A stretch of DNA of 39,753 bases. Origin: Gammaproteobacteria bacterium (GTDB taxonomy: Bacteria; Pseudomonadota; Gammaproteobacteria; GRL18). Where the stretch lies: positions 1-39,753 of the forward strand of contig JALWRI010000117.1 in assembly GCA_026994225.1 (NCBI GenBank). Reading direction: 5' to 3'. Numbering within the stretch: position 1 is the first letter of the stretch; each line of letters opens with the position of its first letter. The position numbers and the translations under genes are program-made. Below the pieces are notes generated by a model. The model was not told where the DNA came from. It was given only the letters and a program-made list of their open reading frames with translations, and searched no databases. Shown piece by piece: positions 8,375-17,554 of the stretch.

Positions 8375-8905
8375 ATGTCTGAAGAAAAAATTTCAGCTGC
8401 AAATGCAAGTTCAGGTGGTGATTTAATTGAAAAATTAATCAGCGTAAACCGTGTAGCTAAAGTAGTAAAAGGTGGTCGTATATTTGGCTTTTCTGCTTTG
8501 ACAGTTGTTGGAGATGGAAATGGTCAAGTTGGTTTTGGTCGTGGTAAAGCACGTGAAGTACCTGCTGCAATTCAAAAAGCAATGGATAATGCTAAGCGTA
8601 ATATGAGTACTGTCAAATTAGTTAATGGTACATTACAATATCCTATCACGGCAGAATTTGGTGCGGCGAAAGTATTTATGAAGCCAGCTGCAGATGGTAC
8701 AGGTATTATTGCAGGTGGTGCAATGCGAGCCATTTTTGAAGCAGTAGGTGTACATAATGTATTATCAAAATGTATAGGTACTAATAATCCAGTTAATGTT
8801 GTAAGAGCAACAATGAAAGGATTAGTTGATATGCGTTCACCGGATGATGTTGCTGCAAAACGTGGAAAATCAGTACAAGATATTATTGGTGGTACGCAAG
8901 AATGA
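8375..8905 (+). CDS. rpsE: 30S ribosomal protein S5
   Basis: S5 works in translational accuracy and mRNA unwinding together with S3 and S4. The 176 residues (E. coli 167) have a short extra N-terminal tail, then the dsRBD-like segment [20 protein letters not shown], and the C-terminal domain with [19 protein letters not shown] and [13 protein letters not shown]. The stop overlaps the rpmD start by 4 bp (ATGA). Confidence 0.97.
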   Translation: MSEEKISAANASSGGDLIEKLISVNRVAKVVKGGRIFGFSALTVVGDGNGQVGFGRGKAREVPAAIQKAMDNAKRNMSTVKLVNGTLQYPITAEFGAAKVFMKPAADGTGIIAGGAMRAIFEAVGVHNVLSKCIGTNNPVNVVRATMKGLVDMRSPDDVAAKRGKSVQDIIGGTQE

Positions 8906-9090
8906 ATGATGCAACAAGAGTAAAAGTGACGTTAATTAGAAGTACAAATGGGCGTTTAAAAAAGCATAAGGCCTGTGTTAAGGGTTTGGGTTTACGTCGT
9001 ATGCATCATACGGTAGAAGTTAAAGCAACCCCTGAAAATATGGGTATGATAAATAAAGTATCGTATTTACTAAATGTTGAGGAGTGTTAA
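8902..9090 (+). CDS. rpmD: 50S ribosomal protein L30
   Basis: L30 is a small ferredoxin-fold protein of the 50S subunit. The 62 residues (E. coli 59) carry the pattern [19 protein letters not shown], then [21 protein letters not shown]. It overlaps rpsE by 4 bp. Its 3' end carries GAGGAG, the ribosome binding site of rplO, only 2 bp before that gene's start. Confidence 0.95.
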   Translation: MNDATRVKVTLIRSTNGRLKKHKACVKGLGLRRMHHTVEVKATPENMGMINKVSYLLNVEEC

Positions 9091-9092
9091 GT

Positions 9093-9524
9093 ATGCAACT
9101 TAATACCTTAAGTCCTGCTGTAGGTTCTAAAAAAGAAAAAAAGCGTCGAGGTCGTGGTATAGGATCAGGTTTGGGTAAAACTTGTGGTACAGGTCATAAA
9201 GGACAAAAATCACGTTCAGGTGGTGGCATTATGCCAGGTTTTGAAGGTGGTCAAATGCCATTGCAACGTCGTTTACCTAAAGTTGGATTTAGTTCCCGAA
9301 TTGGTAGAGTAACGGATGAAGTACGTTTACATGAAATTGCCTCACTAAATGAGGATGTAATAGATTTAGAAGTGTTGAAAAAACATGGCATTATTGCAAA
9401 ACATATAAAAAGAGCAAAAATATTTGCATCAGGTGATGTTACCTCAGCAGTTACAATTAAAGGCATAGCAGTTACTAAAGGTGCTCGTGAAATTATTGAA
9501 AAACTTGGCGGAAAGGTGGAATAA
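9093..9524 (+). CDS. rplO: 50S ribosomal protein L15
   Basis: L15 is a late-assembly protein with a long glycine-rich N-terminal extension. From ATG 9093 it has 143 residues (E. coli 144): [40 protein letters not shown] and the signature around [18 protein letters not shown]. The frame opens with a GTG at 9084, but ATG 9093 fits the family start and is 8 bp from the GAGGAG at 9079-9084. secY follows after 3 bp. Confidence 0.96.
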   Translation: MQLNTLSPAVGSKKEKKRRGRGIGSGLGKTCGTGHKGQKSRSGGGIMPGFEGGQMPLQRRLPKVGFSSRIGRVTDEVRLHEIASLNEDVIDLEVLKKHGIIAKHIKRAKIFASGDVTSAVTIKGIAVTKGAREIIEKLGGKVE

Positions 9525-9527
9525 TCT

Positions 9528-10865
9528 GTGGCAGTTACTCCTTCAGGATTGGCAAATTCTTTAAATTCTGAAAAATTATCAGAATTAAAATCAAGGATAT
9601 TTTTTGTCATTGGTGCTTTGATGGTGTTCCGTATAGGGAGTTTCATTCCTGTACCAGGTATTGATCCTCATGCATTAGCAATATTATTTGAGCAACAAAA
9701 AGAGACTATTCTTGGTATGTTTAATATGTTCTCTGGTGGAGCATTAGAACGTTTGTCAGTATTTGCACTGGGTATTATGCCGTATATTTCTGCTTCGATT
9801 ATTATACAGTTAATGACGAAGGTTATTCCAACTTTAGAACAATTAAGTAAAGAGGGTGCTGCGGGTAAACGTAAAATAACGCATTATACTCGAGTTGGTA
9901 CATTATTTTTAGCAACTTTTCAAGCGTTGGGCGTTGCTATCGCATTAGAATCACAAAAAGCAGGAGCGAGTCCTGTTGTGATTGATCCAGGTTTGATTTT
10001 TCGCTTCACTGCAGTAGTAACTCTTGTCTCAGGAACAATGTTTTTGATGTGGTTAGGTGAACAAATTACTGAACGTGGTATAGGAAATGGTATCTCACTT
10101 ATTATTTTTGCAGGGATTGTTGCAGGATTACCTTCAGCAGTAAGTAATACCTTTGCGTTACAGGATAAGGGAAGTATCAGTTCGGGCTTGGTTTTGTTTT
10201 TGTTTGTTTTAGTGATAGCAGTGACAGCATTTGTTGTCTTTGTTGAAAGGGCTCAAAGGCGTATAACAGTTAATTATGCAAAACGTCAGCAAGGTCGTAA
10301 AATGTTTGCTGCACAGTCATCACATTTACCATTAAAGGTAAATATGGCTGGAGTAATTCCGCCTATTTTTGCATCAAGTATTATTTTATTTCCAGCAACT
10401 ATTGCAGGTTGGTTTAGTAATAGTGATGGTTTAGGATGGTTACAGGATTTTGCTGCAGCAATGTCACCAGGACAGCCTTTGTATGTCTTATTATATGCCG
10501 TAGGTATTTTCTTTTTCTGCTTTTTTTATACCGCAATTATGTTTAATCCAAAAGAAACAGCAGATAATTTAAAGCGTTCAGGTGCGTTTATACCTGGTAT
10601 TCGTCCAGGAGAGCACACGGCACGTTTTATTGATGTTATTATGGGACGTCTAACTTTTATTGGAGCTTTCTATATCACAGGTGTATGTTTATTACCGGAG
10701 TTCTTGATTTTAGAGTGGAATATACCATTTTATTTTGGTGGAACATCGTTATTAATTATTGTAGTAGTGACTATGGATTTTATGGCACAAATTCAAACTT
10801 ATTTGGTTTCTCATCAGTACGAAGGTTTGATGAAAAAGGCAAATTTGAAGATGCCTAATAAATAA
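9528..10865 (+). CDS. secY: Protein translocase subunit SecY
   Basis: SecY is the channel of the SecYEG translocon in the inner membrane. The 445 residues (E. coli 443) contain ten predicted membrane helices, the plug-region pattern [40 protein letters not shown], and the cytoplasmic loop [21 protein letters not shown] that contacts ribosome and SecA. The start is GTG with a GGAAAGG ribosome binding site inside rplO. It is co-transcribed with the spc block, as usual. Confidence 0.97.
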   Translation: MAVTPSGLANSLNSEKLSELKSRIFFVIGALMVFRIGSFIPVPGIDPHALAILFEQQKETILGMFNMFSGGALERLSVFALGIMPYISASIIIQLMTKVIPTLEQLSKEGAAGKRKITHYTRVGTLFLATFQALGVAIALESQKAGASPVVIDPGLIFRFTAVVTLVSGTMFLMWLGEQITERGIGNGISLIIFAGIVAGLPSAVSNTFALQDKGSISSGLVLFLFVLVIAVTAFVVFVERAQRRITVNYAKRQQGRKMFAAQSSHLPLKVNMAGVIPPIFASSIILFPATIAGWFSNSDGLGWLQDFAAAMSPGQPLYVLLYAVGIFFFCFFYTAIMFNPKETADNLKRSGAFIPGIRPGEHTARFIDVIMGRLTFIGAFYITGVCLLPEFLILEWNIPFYFGGTSLLIIVVVTMDFMAQIQTYLVSHQYEGLMKKANLKMPNK

Positions 10866-10892
10866 TTTTTAGTATATTTAGAGGACATAATT

Positions 10893-11006
10893 GTGAAAGT
10901 AAGAGCTTCAGTAAAGAAGATTTGTCGAAATTGTAAAATTATTAAACGTAAAGGTGTTATCCGAGTGGTTTGTAAGGATGGACGACATAAGCAGCGTCAA
11001 GGCTAA
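10893..11006 (+). CDS. rpmJ: 50S ribosomal protein L36 (zinc-binding form)
   Basis: This is a 37-residue gene starting with GTG at 10893 and ending TAA at 11004-11006. It begins [19 protein letters not shown] and ends [10 protein letters not shown]. The ligands C11, C14, C27 and H32 form the zinc knuckle of the C-plus type. AGAGGA at 10880-10885 is the ribosome binding site. It lies between secY and rpsM as in other gammaproteobacteria. The last codons form the 5' arm of a terminator hairpin. Confidence 0.96.
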   Translation: MKVRASVKKICRNCKIIKRKGVIRVVCKDGRHKQRQG

Positions 11007-11023
11007 TTTTTTGACGTTTTTTT
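10993..11023 (+). terminator. Rho-independent terminator overlapping rpmJ
   Basis: AGCGTCAA (10993-11000) pairs with TTGACGTT (11011-11018; one G-U pair) over a loop that contains the rpmJ stop codon. A run of T follows to 11023. It would end the spc transcript. The 5' arm is coding sequence, so a ribosome finishing rpmJ would cover it. The 3' arm is also the -35 box of the next promoter. Confidence 0.7.
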
Positions 11024-11039
11024 ATTTATAAGTTATAAT
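11011..11039 (+). promoter_or_regulatory. alpha-operon promoter before rpsM
   Basis: TTGACG (11011-11016) and TATAAT (11034-11039) are separated by exactly 17 bp, 5 of 6 and 6 of 6 consensus matches. Transcription should start near 11046, only about 21 nt before the rpsM ATG. The -35 hexamer is embedded in the 3' arm of the rpmJ terminator. Confidence 0.75.
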
Positions 11040-11066
11040 TATTTGTTTCATTTTTAGGAGTGTTTC

Positions 11067-11423
11067 ATGGCGCGTATTGCAGGTGTCAATATACCCGATA
11101 AAAAGCATGTAGTCATCGCATTGACATCAATTTATGGAATTGGTAATTCAATTGCTAAAAAGATTTGTGAGGGTGCGGGCATATTGCCGCAAACTAAAGT
11201 GCAGACATTAAGTGAAGCAGAATTGGAAAGTTTGCGGACAGAAACTGGTAAATATACAGTGGAAGGTGATTTGCGTCGTGAAGTAGCAATGAATATCAAA
11301 CGTCTTATGGATTTAGGATGTTATCGTGGTGTGCGCCATCGTAGAGGTTTACCTTTACGTGGTCAAAGAACACGAACTAATGCACGTACTCGTAAAGGGC
11401 CACGTCGTCCAATTAAAAAATAA
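11067..11423 (+). CDS. rpsM: 30S ribosomal protein S13
   Basis: S13 is at the top of the 30S head and contacts the P-site tRNA and L5. The 118 residues match the E. coli length: [20 protein letters not shown], the helix-two-turn-helix [18 protein letters not shown], and the C-terminal signature [20 protein letters not shown] with a basic tail. TAGGAG lies about 7 bp upstream. It is the first gene after the alpha-operon promoter. Confidence 0.97.
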   Translation: MARIAGVNIPDKKHVVIALTSIYGIGNSIAKKICEGAGILPQTKVQTLSEAELESLRTETGKYTVEGDLRREVAMNIKRLMDLGCYRGVRHRRGLPLRGQRTRTNARTRKGPRRPIKK

Positions 11424-11468
11424 TATATTAACATTCATTTTTTTAGTTATTAATTGTGGGTTTATTTT

Positions 11469-11852
11469 ATGGCTACAAGTCGTACTCGAAAAAAAGTTAA
11501 GCGCGTGGTAACAGATGGGGTTGCCCACATTCATGCTTCATTTAACAATACTATTGTAACAATTACAGATAGACAAGGTAACGCTTTGTCTTGGGCTACT
11601 GCTGGTGGATCTGGTTTTAGAGGATCTCGTAAAAGCACTCCATTTGCTGCGCAGGTAGCTGCTGAACGTGCTGGTAAAGTTGCACAAGAGTATGGTTTAA
11701 AAAATGTTGATGTAAATGTAAAAGGTCCAGGTCCAGGACGGGAATCTGCTGTACGTGCATTAAATGCGTTAGGATATAAAATTAGTAGTATTACTGATGT
11801 TACTCCTATTCCTCATAATGGTTGTCGACCATCTAAGAAACGTCGTGTGTAA
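11469..11852 (+). CDS. rpsK: 30S ribosomal protein S11
   Basis: S11 lies on the 30S platform next to the E-site mRNA. From ATG 11469 it has 127 residues (E. coli 129), with [38 protein letters not shown] and the signature [18 protein letters not shown]. An upstream in-frame TTG at 11454 has no support in the family. The 45-bp gap after rpsM has no strong Shine-Dalgarno, only a GTGGG at 11456-11460. Confidence 0.95.
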   Translation: MATSRTRKKVKRVVTDGVAHIHASFNNTIVTITDRQGNALSWATAGGSGFRGSRKSTPFAAQVAAERAGKVAQEYGLKNVDVNVKGPGPGRESAVRALNALGYKISSITDVTPIPHNGCRPSKKRRV

Positions 11853-11868
11853 ATTGGAGAGCTAGGTA

Positions 11869-12489
11869 ATGGCAAGATATATTGGCCCTACATGTAAACT
11901 TTCTCGTCGTGAAAGAACTGATTTAGGTTTAAAAAGTGGTATTCGTGCATTAGATACTAAATGTAAAATTGATCAAATTCCAGGTGTTCATGGTGCACGT
12001 CGTGGACGATTAAGTGATTTTGGTTTACAGTTGCGTGAAAAACAAAAGGTACGTCGTATGTATGGCGTATTAGAAAAACAATTCCGTAACTACTATAAAA
12101 AAGCAGCTACATTAAAAGGTGTAACGGGTACTAATTTATTACAACTATTGGAACGTCGTTTAGATAATGTTGTATATCGTATGGGATTTGCTAGTACTCG
12201 TGCTGAAGCCCGTCAATTAGTCAGCCATAAAGGGATTAAAGTTAACGATATATTAGTGAATGTACCTTCTTATCAGGTTTCTCCTGGTGATATAGTAAGT
12301 ATTTCTGAAAGAGCAAAATCTCAGACTCGTATTGACTTAGCTTTAGAATTGAGTCAACAACGGGAATCTTGTGATTGGGTTGAAGTAGATGAAAAAGCAA
12401 AACAAGGTACATTTAAAGCATTACCTGATCGAAGTGATTTGCCAAGCGAAATTGAAGAGCATTTAATTGTAGAATTGTATTCAAAATAA
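11869..12489 (+). CDS. rpsD: 30S ribosomal protein S4
   Basis: S4 nucleates 16S rRNA folding and in E. coli represses the alpha operon. The 206 residues (same as E. coli) include [20 protein letters not shown], the S4 RNA-binding fold with [20 protein letters not shown] and [20 protein letters not shown]. Only two N-terminal cysteines are present (C9, C32), so this is the zinc-free form. rpoA follows after a 30-bp gap. Confidence 0.97.
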   Translation: MARYIGPTCKLSRRERTDLGLKSGIRALDTKCKIDQIPGVHGARRGRLSDFGLQLREKQKVRRMYGVLEKQFRNYYKKAATLKGVTGTNLLQLLERRLDNVVYRMGFASTRAEARQLVSHKGIKVNDILVNVPSYQVSPGDIVSISERAKSQTRIDLALELSQQRESCDWVEVDEKAKQGTFKALPDRSDLPSEIEEHLIVELYSK

Positions 12490-12519
12490 TGTTGTATTTT
12501 GCTTTTATCGAGGAATTCC

Positions 12520-13533
12520 ATGCAAGTTTCTGTTAATGAATTTTTAAAGCCACGTCTTGTTGATGTAAAACAAAAAAATGCGAATCATGCAAGGGTTGTA
12601 TTAGAACCTTTAGAGCGTGGTTTTGGACACACTCTAGGAACTGCATTGCGTCGTATTTTATTGTCATCTATGTCTGGTGCAGCAGTCATTGAAGCTGAAA
12701 TAGATAGTACGTCTAGTAAAGTATTACATGAATACAGTACTATAGAAGGTGTGCAAGAAGATATTATTGAGATTTTATTAAACCTTAAATCGTTAGCAAT
12801 TAAATTGTTTGAACGTAATGAAGTTGAATTACAGCTAGTAAAAAAAGGGATAGGTCCTGTTACTGCTGGTGATATTATTTTGAGTCATGATGTTGAAGTG
12901 GTAAATCCAGATTATATTATTGCCAATTTGACTAAAGATATAGAATTTCGTATGCAAATAAAAGTTGCAACGGGTAGAGGTTACGAACCTGCAACGGTTC
13001 GTGTTTCGGCAGAAGATGAAGTACCTATAGGTCGTTTACAGTTAGATGCAAGTTATAGCCCAATACGGAAGGTGTCCTATACTGTTGAAAGAGCAAGGGT
13101 AGAAAAACGTACTGATTTAGATAAATTAATTATTGATTTAGAAACAGATGGTACGGTTGATCCAGAAAGTGCGATACGTGCTGCAGCAACTATTTTACAA
13201 GATCAACTTTCCTCTTTTGTTGATTTAGATACTAAAGAAGAAGTAGTTCCTCAAGAGAAAAAACCTGAGATTGATCCTATTTTATTAAATTCTATTGATG
13301 ATTTAGAACTAACAGTTCGGTCAGCAAATTGTTTAAAAGCGGAACAAATTTATTATATTGGTGATCTTATTCAGTGTACCGAAGTGGAATTATTAAAAAC
13401 ACCTAATTTAGGCAAGAAGTCTTTGAATGAAATAAAAGATGTTTTGGCAAATAAAGGTTTAAGTTTAGGAATTAAACTGGAAAATTGGCCACCTGCTATT
13501 TTAAAAGATAAAGACAATGATAAATTTAGTTGA
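12520..13533 (+). CDS. rpoA: RNA polymerase alpha subunit
   Basis: Alpha dimerises to start RNA polymerase assembly and contacts UP elements and activators. From ATG 12520 it has 337 residues (E. coli 329). The alpha-NTD carries [18 protein letters not shown] and the C-terminal domain carries [20 protein letters not shown] and [19 protein letters not shown], including the arginine equivalent to E. coli R265. AGGA lies 6 bp before this ATG. An upstream in-frame start at 12499 is not supported by homology. Confidence 0.97.
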   Translation: MQVSVNEFLKPRLVDVKQKNANHARVVLEPLERGFGHTLGTALRRILLSSMSGAAVIEAEIDSTSSKVLHEYSTIEGVQEDIIEILLNLKSLAIKLFERNEVELQLVKKGIGPVTAGDIILSHDVEVVNPDYIIANLTKDIEFRMQIKVATGRGYEPATVRVSAEDEVPIGRLQLDASYSPIRKVSYTVERARVEKRTDLDKLIIDLETDGTVDPESAIRAAATILQDQLSSFVDLDTKEEVVPQEKKPEIDPILLNSIDDLELTVRSANCLKAEQIYYIGDLIQCTEVELLKTPNLGKKSLNEIKDVLANKGLSLGIKLENWPPAILKDKDNDKFS

Positions 13534-13534
13534 T

Positions 13535-13555
13535 AAGGTCTTGGTATTAGACCTT
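13535..13555 (+). other. Hairpin between rpoA and rplQ
   Basis: AAGGTCT (13535-13541) and AGACCTT (13549-13555) form a perfect 7-bp stem with a 7-nt loop, starting 2 bp after the rpoA stop. No U-tract follows, so it is not a standard terminator. It could stabilise or process the rpoA end of the message, or lower rplQ expression. Confidence 0.5.
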
Positions 13556-13591
13556 AATAATCGGTTATTTTAAAAGGTTTAGGGTAGAGTT

Positions 13592-13984
13592 ATGCGTCAT
13601 CGTAAAAGTGGTCGTCACTTAAATAGAAATAGTAGTCATCGTCAGGCTATGTTTAAAAATATGGCAGCTTCGTTATTTCAACATGAGTTGATAAGAACGA
13701 CTGTACCTAAAGCCAAAGAATTGCGCCGAGTAGTAGAGCCTATGATTACTCGTGCAAAAGTAGATAGCGTTGCTAATAGACGAATTATATCTTCTCGTTT
13801 AGGTAGTAAATCAATGACGGCCAAGTTATTTACTGAGATAGGCCCTCGTTATAAAGAACGCCCAGGTGGTTACATACGCATTTTAAAATGTGGCTATAGA
13901 ACGGGTGATAAAGCACCAATGGCTTATGTAGAATTAGTAGATCGTCCGATTATAGAAGATGATGAGTTTGATGGAGAAGCCTAG
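13592..13984 (+). CDS. rplQ: 50S ribosomal protein L17
   Basis: L17 lies near the tunnel exit. The 130 residues (E. coli 127) start [20 protein letters not shown] and include the signature around [24 protein letters not shown] (a longer conserved block) and [29 protein letters not shown]-type ribosome binding site is present. It is the last gene of the ribosomal cluster and is followed by a strong terminator. Confidence 0.97.
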   Translation: MRHRKSGRHLNRNSSHRQAMFKNMAASLFQHELIRTTVPKAKELRRVVEPMITRAKVDSVANRRIISSRLGSKSMTAKLFTEIGPRYKERPGGYIRILKCGYRTGDKAPMAYVELVDRPIIEDDEFDGEA

Positions 13985-14032
13985 TTATTTGTTATTATAG
14001 ATAGCGATATTTTTAAAACGCATTGAGAAACT

Positions 14033-14060
14033 AAAAAGGGAGCGGTACTTCTCCCTTTTT
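14033..14060. terminator. Bidirectional rho-independent terminator
   Basis: AAAAAGGGAG (14033-14042) and CTCCCTTTTT (14051-14060) form a perfect 10-bp stem over an 8-nt loop. A T-run is present on each strand. It ends the rplQ transcript (+) and the converging DUF1841 transcript (-), which stops at 14068. Confidence 0.92.
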
Positions 14061-14067
14061 GGAATAA

Positions 14068-14484
14068 TTATAATAAATGTTGTAGGCATTGCATATAATC
14101 TTTTTCATTCGGCTCTGTTCCCTTCTGTTGTGCTTGCCATAAACTTTGTGCTAGACATTCTATCATAGCATGTTCAAGTTGATGTACATCTTGTTGATAC
14201 TTCATAATCAGTTTTTGATATAAAAACTTTATTCCTGTAGGGCGATCAATTTGTAGTTGTTCCTGTAAAGTAATATGCATGCTCATGTGCAAGAAAGGGT
14301 TACTCTCGTTTTCATAATCTTTATCAAGATATTTTTTTTTGAGTTGTGAGTGATATTCTGGGTGTAGTTGGATAATAGATATAATCATTTTTTCTAAGTC
14401 AGTTAACTTTTTATTCTGTTGATATTTATTCCAACTATCAATAAAAGTGAGACGTAATTGGTGGCGTTCTTGGCTATAAATCAT
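14068..14484 (-). CDS. DUF1841 family protein
   Basis: This 138-residue cytoplasmic protein matches the DUF1841 family, which has no assigned function. Family-typical features are the N-terminal aromatic segment FIDSWNKYQQNKKLTDLEK, then IIQLHPEYHSQL, NPFLHMSMHITLQEQLQID with RPTGI, and the C-terminal ECLAQSLWQAQQKGTEP. It is mostly helical with no signal peptide. It follows nth by 38 bp on the same strand. The same nth neighbourhood is common in beta- and gammaproteobacteria, which suggests co-expression but not a role. Confidence 0.8.
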   Translation of the reverse strand: MIYSQERHQLRLTFIDSWNKYQQNKKLTDLEKMIISIIQLHPEYHSQLKKKYLDKDYENESNPFLHMSMHITLQEQLQIDRPTGIKFLYQKLIMKYQQDVHQLEHAMIECLAQSLWQAQQKGTEPNEKDYMQCLQHLL

Positions 14485-14522
14485 ATCTATCCTTGCGACA
14501 GTAATATATAATTTTTCAAATA

Positions 14523-15164
14523 CTATTCATTATCTAAATATTTATCTTTATACTCGCATAAATCAGAAATTAAACAAGCATTACAACGGGGTTTTCTAGC
14601 GATACAGATATAGCGACCATGTAAAATTAGCCAATGGTGTGCATGTTGTTTATATTGTGTAGGGACATGGCGTAATAATTTTTTTTCTACTTCTATGACA
14701 TCTTTTCCTGTTGCTATATGGGTACGATTAGCAACACGGAAAATATGTGTATCAACGGCAATGGTATTTTGTCCAAAGGCAGTATTTAAAATAACATTTG
14801 CTGTCTTTTGTCCTACGCCTGGGAGTTTTTTTAATGCTGCTCGGGTATTAGGTACTTGTGATTGATGTTGGGTAATTAAATCTTGACATGTTTGGATAAT
14901 ATTTTTTGCTTTACTATTATATAATCCAATCGTCTTAATATATTTTTTTAAATTGTCTTCGCCTAGTTGTAATAGTTTTTCGGGGGTATTTGCAACGGGA
15001 AAAAGTTTTTTAGTGGCTTTATTGACGCTTTTATCTGTAGCCTGTGCTGATAAGATGACAGCTATCAGTAATTCAAAGGTAGAATGATAAATTAATTCAG
15101 TGCTAGGATAAGGATTATTTTCTTGAAGACGCTTAAATATTTTTTGTCTTTTTTCTGCATTCAT
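14523..15164 (-). CDS. nth: Endonuclease III (DNA glycosylase/AP lyase)
   Basis: Nth removes oxidised pyrimidines in base excision repair and cleaves the abasic site. The 213 residues contain the helix-hairpin-helix LPGVGQKTANVILN with catalytic Lys120, Asp138 in AVDTHIFRV, and the [4Fe-4S] loop C187-x6-C194-x2-C197-x5-C203. All match E. coli numbering. The gene lies 15 bp after rsxE, as in the E. coli rsx-nth operon. A Shine-Dalgarno is not obvious. Confidence 0.97.
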   Translation of the reverse strand: MNAEKRQKIFKRLQENNPYPSTELIYHSTFELLIAVILSAQATDKSVNKATKKLFPVANTPEKLLQLGEDNLKKYIKTIGLYNSKAKNIIQTCQDLITQHQSQVPNTRAALKKLPGVGQKTANVILNTAFGQNTIAVDTHIFRVANRTHIATGKDVIEVEKKLLRHVPTQYKQHAHHWLILHGRYICIARKPRCNACLISDLCEYKDKYLDNE

Positions 15165-15179
15165 AAGAGGCTAGGTAAA

Positions 15180-15875
15180 TCAATTATTGATAGATGTTTG
15201 TTGTAATATTATAACGCTTCTTTTTTGTTTGATATTTTTTATTTTTCTGTCAATGATATTTTTACCTGCAAGAATAAATGCTAATCCTATAAATGCACCT
15301 GGGGGTAATATAGCAAGCAAAAACCCATGATAGTTCTCGAATATTTGTATGGTGAGCCAATTCATGCTTTCTCCAAACATCAGATGTGCTTGACTAAAAA
15401 ATGTTCCAAAGCCAATGATTTCACGCATAGTACCCAATAAAATTAACGCTAAAGTAAAACCACATCCTGTCATAAAACCATCCCAAAGGGCAGGTAAAGG
15501 AGGGTTTTTTGAGGCAAAGCCTTCTGCTCTACCAACAATAGAGCAATTGGTAACAATTAAAGGAATAAATATACCTAAAATTTGATATAAATCATGAAAC
15601 CATGCTTGCATAATTAATTCTATAGCCGTAACAATGGAAGCAATAATTAATACAAAAATAGGTAAGCGTATTTCTGCTCGAACAATATTACGGATGAGTG
15701 AAATAGAAAAATTAGAGAGCATCAGTACAAAAATAGTAGCTAAACCTAAACCAAGTGCATTGACTACTGTGTTCGATACGGCAAGGAGAGGGCATAATCC
15801 TAACATCTGCACAAAGATAGGATTGTTATGCCATAGACCATTTAAAGCAATGGTTGGATAATTGAGGTTATTCAT
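15180..15875 (-). CDS. rsxE: Rnf/Rsx electron transport complex subunit E
   Basis: RsxE is an integral membrane subunit of the Rnf-type complex, which moves electrons between ferredoxin and NAD and, as Rsx, keeps SoxR reduced. It is 231 residues long, as in E. coli, with about six membrane helices. The paired motif [20 protein letters not shown] and the second [20 protein letters not shown] hold the cysteines shared with RsxA, thought to bind an iron-sulfur centre in the membrane. It overlaps the rsxG stop by 8 bp. Confidence 0.95.
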   Translation of the reverse strand: MNNLNYPTIALNGLWHNNPIFVQMLGLCPLLAVSNTVVNALGLGLATIFVLMLSNFSISLIRNIVRAEIRLPIFVLIIASIVTAIELIMQAWFHDLYQILGIFIPLIVTNCSIVGRAEGFASKNPPLPALWDGFMTGCGFTLALILLGTMREIIGFGTFFSQAHLMFGESMNWLTIQIFENYHGFLLAILPPGAFIGLAFILAGKNIIDRKIKNIKQKRSVIILQQTSINN

Positions 15876-16527
15876 GATGGTTCTCTACAGAAGGTGTGAA
15901 AAGAAGTTCTTTATTTTGTTTATAGAATTTTAAAGCTTTATAAACTGCTTTAACAACGGCTCGAGGAGTAATTGTTGCGCCCGTAAATTGATCAAAATAG
16001 CCATTGTCTTTTTTTACTCGCCATTGTTTGTCTGTGAGATTGTATAAAGATTTACCATTAAAGTGTGTTATCCAATGTGAATGGCGTGTTTCAATTTTAT
16101 CTCCTAAACCAGGTGTTTCTTTATGGGAAATAACTCGAACGCCTGCAATATCACCATTATAATAAATTGCCATAAGTAGCGTAATATCACCATTATAACC
16201 ATCGGGTGCAGTAACTGTAAAAGCCAATGCAATGGGTTTTCCTTGCTTTCTAGCACGAAAAACACTGCTGTTTACCCTATTATGTAAACTAGAATTAGGT
16301 GGTAATTGCAAGATATCTTGAAAAATATCATTATCATATTGAGAAGGGGGAATTAAGCTATTGAGTTGTTTGAGTAAACTTTCTCGTTGATTTTCTATAA
16401 TACGTGCTTTAGTCAGTGTATAAGTACGTTCTACTATTAAGCCTCCAAATAAGGAAAATAATGTCAGTAATAAGGCACTAAATACCATATTACGTAAGAC
16501 GGTATTATTCTTTTGGAGAGCTATCAT
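15868..16527 (-). CDS. rsxG: Rnf/Rsx electron transport complex subunit G (FMN protein)
   Basis: RsxG is anchored by one N-terminal helix (about residues 12-34) and exposes a domain that carries covalent FMN. The flavinylation motif is TGAT near residues 182-185, in [14 protein letters not shown], with Thr185 as the acceptor by homology. The [12 protein letters not shown] segment is also typical. ATG 16527 is chosen over a TTG two codons upstream. The start lies 23 bp inside the rsxD end, and an AAAGG precedes it. Length is 219 residues. An ApbE flavin transferase would be needed and is not in this window. Confidence 0.94.
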   Translation of the reverse strand: MIALQKNNTVLRNMVFSALLLTLFSLFGGLIVERTYTLTKARIIENQRESLLKQLNSLIPPSQYDNDIFQDILQLPPNSSLHNRVNSSVFRARKQGKPIALAFTVTAPDGYNGDITLLMAIYYNGDIAGVRVISHKETPGLGDKIETRHSHWITHFNGKSLYNLTDKQWRVKKDNGYFDQFTGATITPRAVVKAVYKALKFYKQNKELLFTPSVENHHE

Positions 16528-17554
16528 GACCAAAAACCTTTGGTTGTGTGTAATAATCCAAGAGAGGGACTAACATATTCATCAATAATACAGCAAAAGC
16601 GACCCCATCTGGATAACCACCCCATGTACGTATGATGTAGACTAAAATACCAATTCCTGCACCAAATATAATACGTCCTTTAGGGGTGGTTGCAGCAGTG
16701 ATAGGATCGGTAGCAATAAAAAAAGCACCTAACATGGTGGCACCACTGAATAAGTGAAATAGTGGTGAAGCAGATTGATCGATATCAGTGCCAAAAAATA
16801 ACGCCATTAAAAATAAGGCAGATAAAAATCCAATGGGGATATGCCAGCTAATAATGCGTTGTTGAATAAGCCAAAGCCCTCCAATTAAATAGGCGATATT
16901 TAACCATTCCCAGGCAATACCACCAATATATCCGTAAACCATTCCTTCATCTTTAATTTCAGAGACCGTTTTTGCACTGGAATTAAGGGCAGTTTTAAGT
17001 TCATCAAGAGGGGTTGCCATAGTGATAGCATCAATATTGGTATGAGTAGGTAGTAGGTTAAAAAATTGATATTGTAGGGTTTGAGTGATATTTAAGAGAA
17101 GTTTATCAGTATGTTCTATCATATTGATAGGAGTAACCCAATGTGTCATTTCTAATGGAAAGGAAACTAATAAAATAATATATCCTACCATTGCAGGATT
17201 AAATGGATTATAACCTAAGCCCCCGTACACATGTTTGGCTATCAAAATGGAAAAACTCACTCCAATGACAATCATCCACCAAGGTGCAATAGAAGGGATA
17301 GCAAGAGTTAATAATATACTGGTTAATATTGCGCTACCATCACTCAAATAGGGTTTTAGAGGACGTTTTCGTAGTAATAAGGCAATACTTTCAGTAATTA
17401 AAGCAACCCCAATAGCAAGTAAGAGATTACTGATAATAGCCCAGCCAAAAAAATAAATATACACCAAGATACCTGGAATAAGTGCATAAATAACCTTTAA
17501 CATAATCTGTTGTAAGGTTGTTTTTTGTAATATGTAGGGTGAGCTGCGGATCAT
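16505..17554 (-). CDS. rsxD: Rnf/Rsx electron transport complex subunit D
   Basis: RsxD is a polytopic membrane subunit related to NqrB. It has 349 residues and about ten membrane helices. The likely covalent FMN site is Thr181 in AITMATPLDEL, the equivalent of the RnfD threonine found in Vibrio. YGGLGYNPFNPAMVGY and the C-terminal GGYPDGVAFAVLLMN are family signatures. Its start overlaps the rsxC stop by 4 bp (ATGA), so translation is coupled. Confidence 0.95.
   Translation of the reverse strand: MIRSSPYILQKTTLQQIMLKVIYALIPGILVYIYFFGWAIISNLLLAIGVALITESIALLLRKRPLKPYLSDGSAILTSILLTLAIPSIAPWWMIVIGVSFSILIAKHVYGGLGYNPFNPAMVGYIILLVSFPLEMTHWVTPINMIEHTDKLLLNITQTLQYQFFNLLPTHTNIDAITMATPLDELKTALNSSAKTVSEIKDEGMVYGYIGGIAWEWLNIAYLIGGLWLIQQRIISWHIPIGFLSALFLMALFFGTDIDQSASPLFHLFSGATMLGAFFIATDPITAATTPKGRIIFGAGIGILVYIIRTWGGYPDGVAFAVLLMNMLVPLLDYYTQPKVFGHDSSPKE

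Noticed and set aside
16775-16788. TTGAT-N4-ATCAG, a 9 of 10 match to an FNR/DNR box
   Set aside because: It lies in the middle of the rsxD coding sequence, far from any start on either strand, so a chance match is more likely than an operator.
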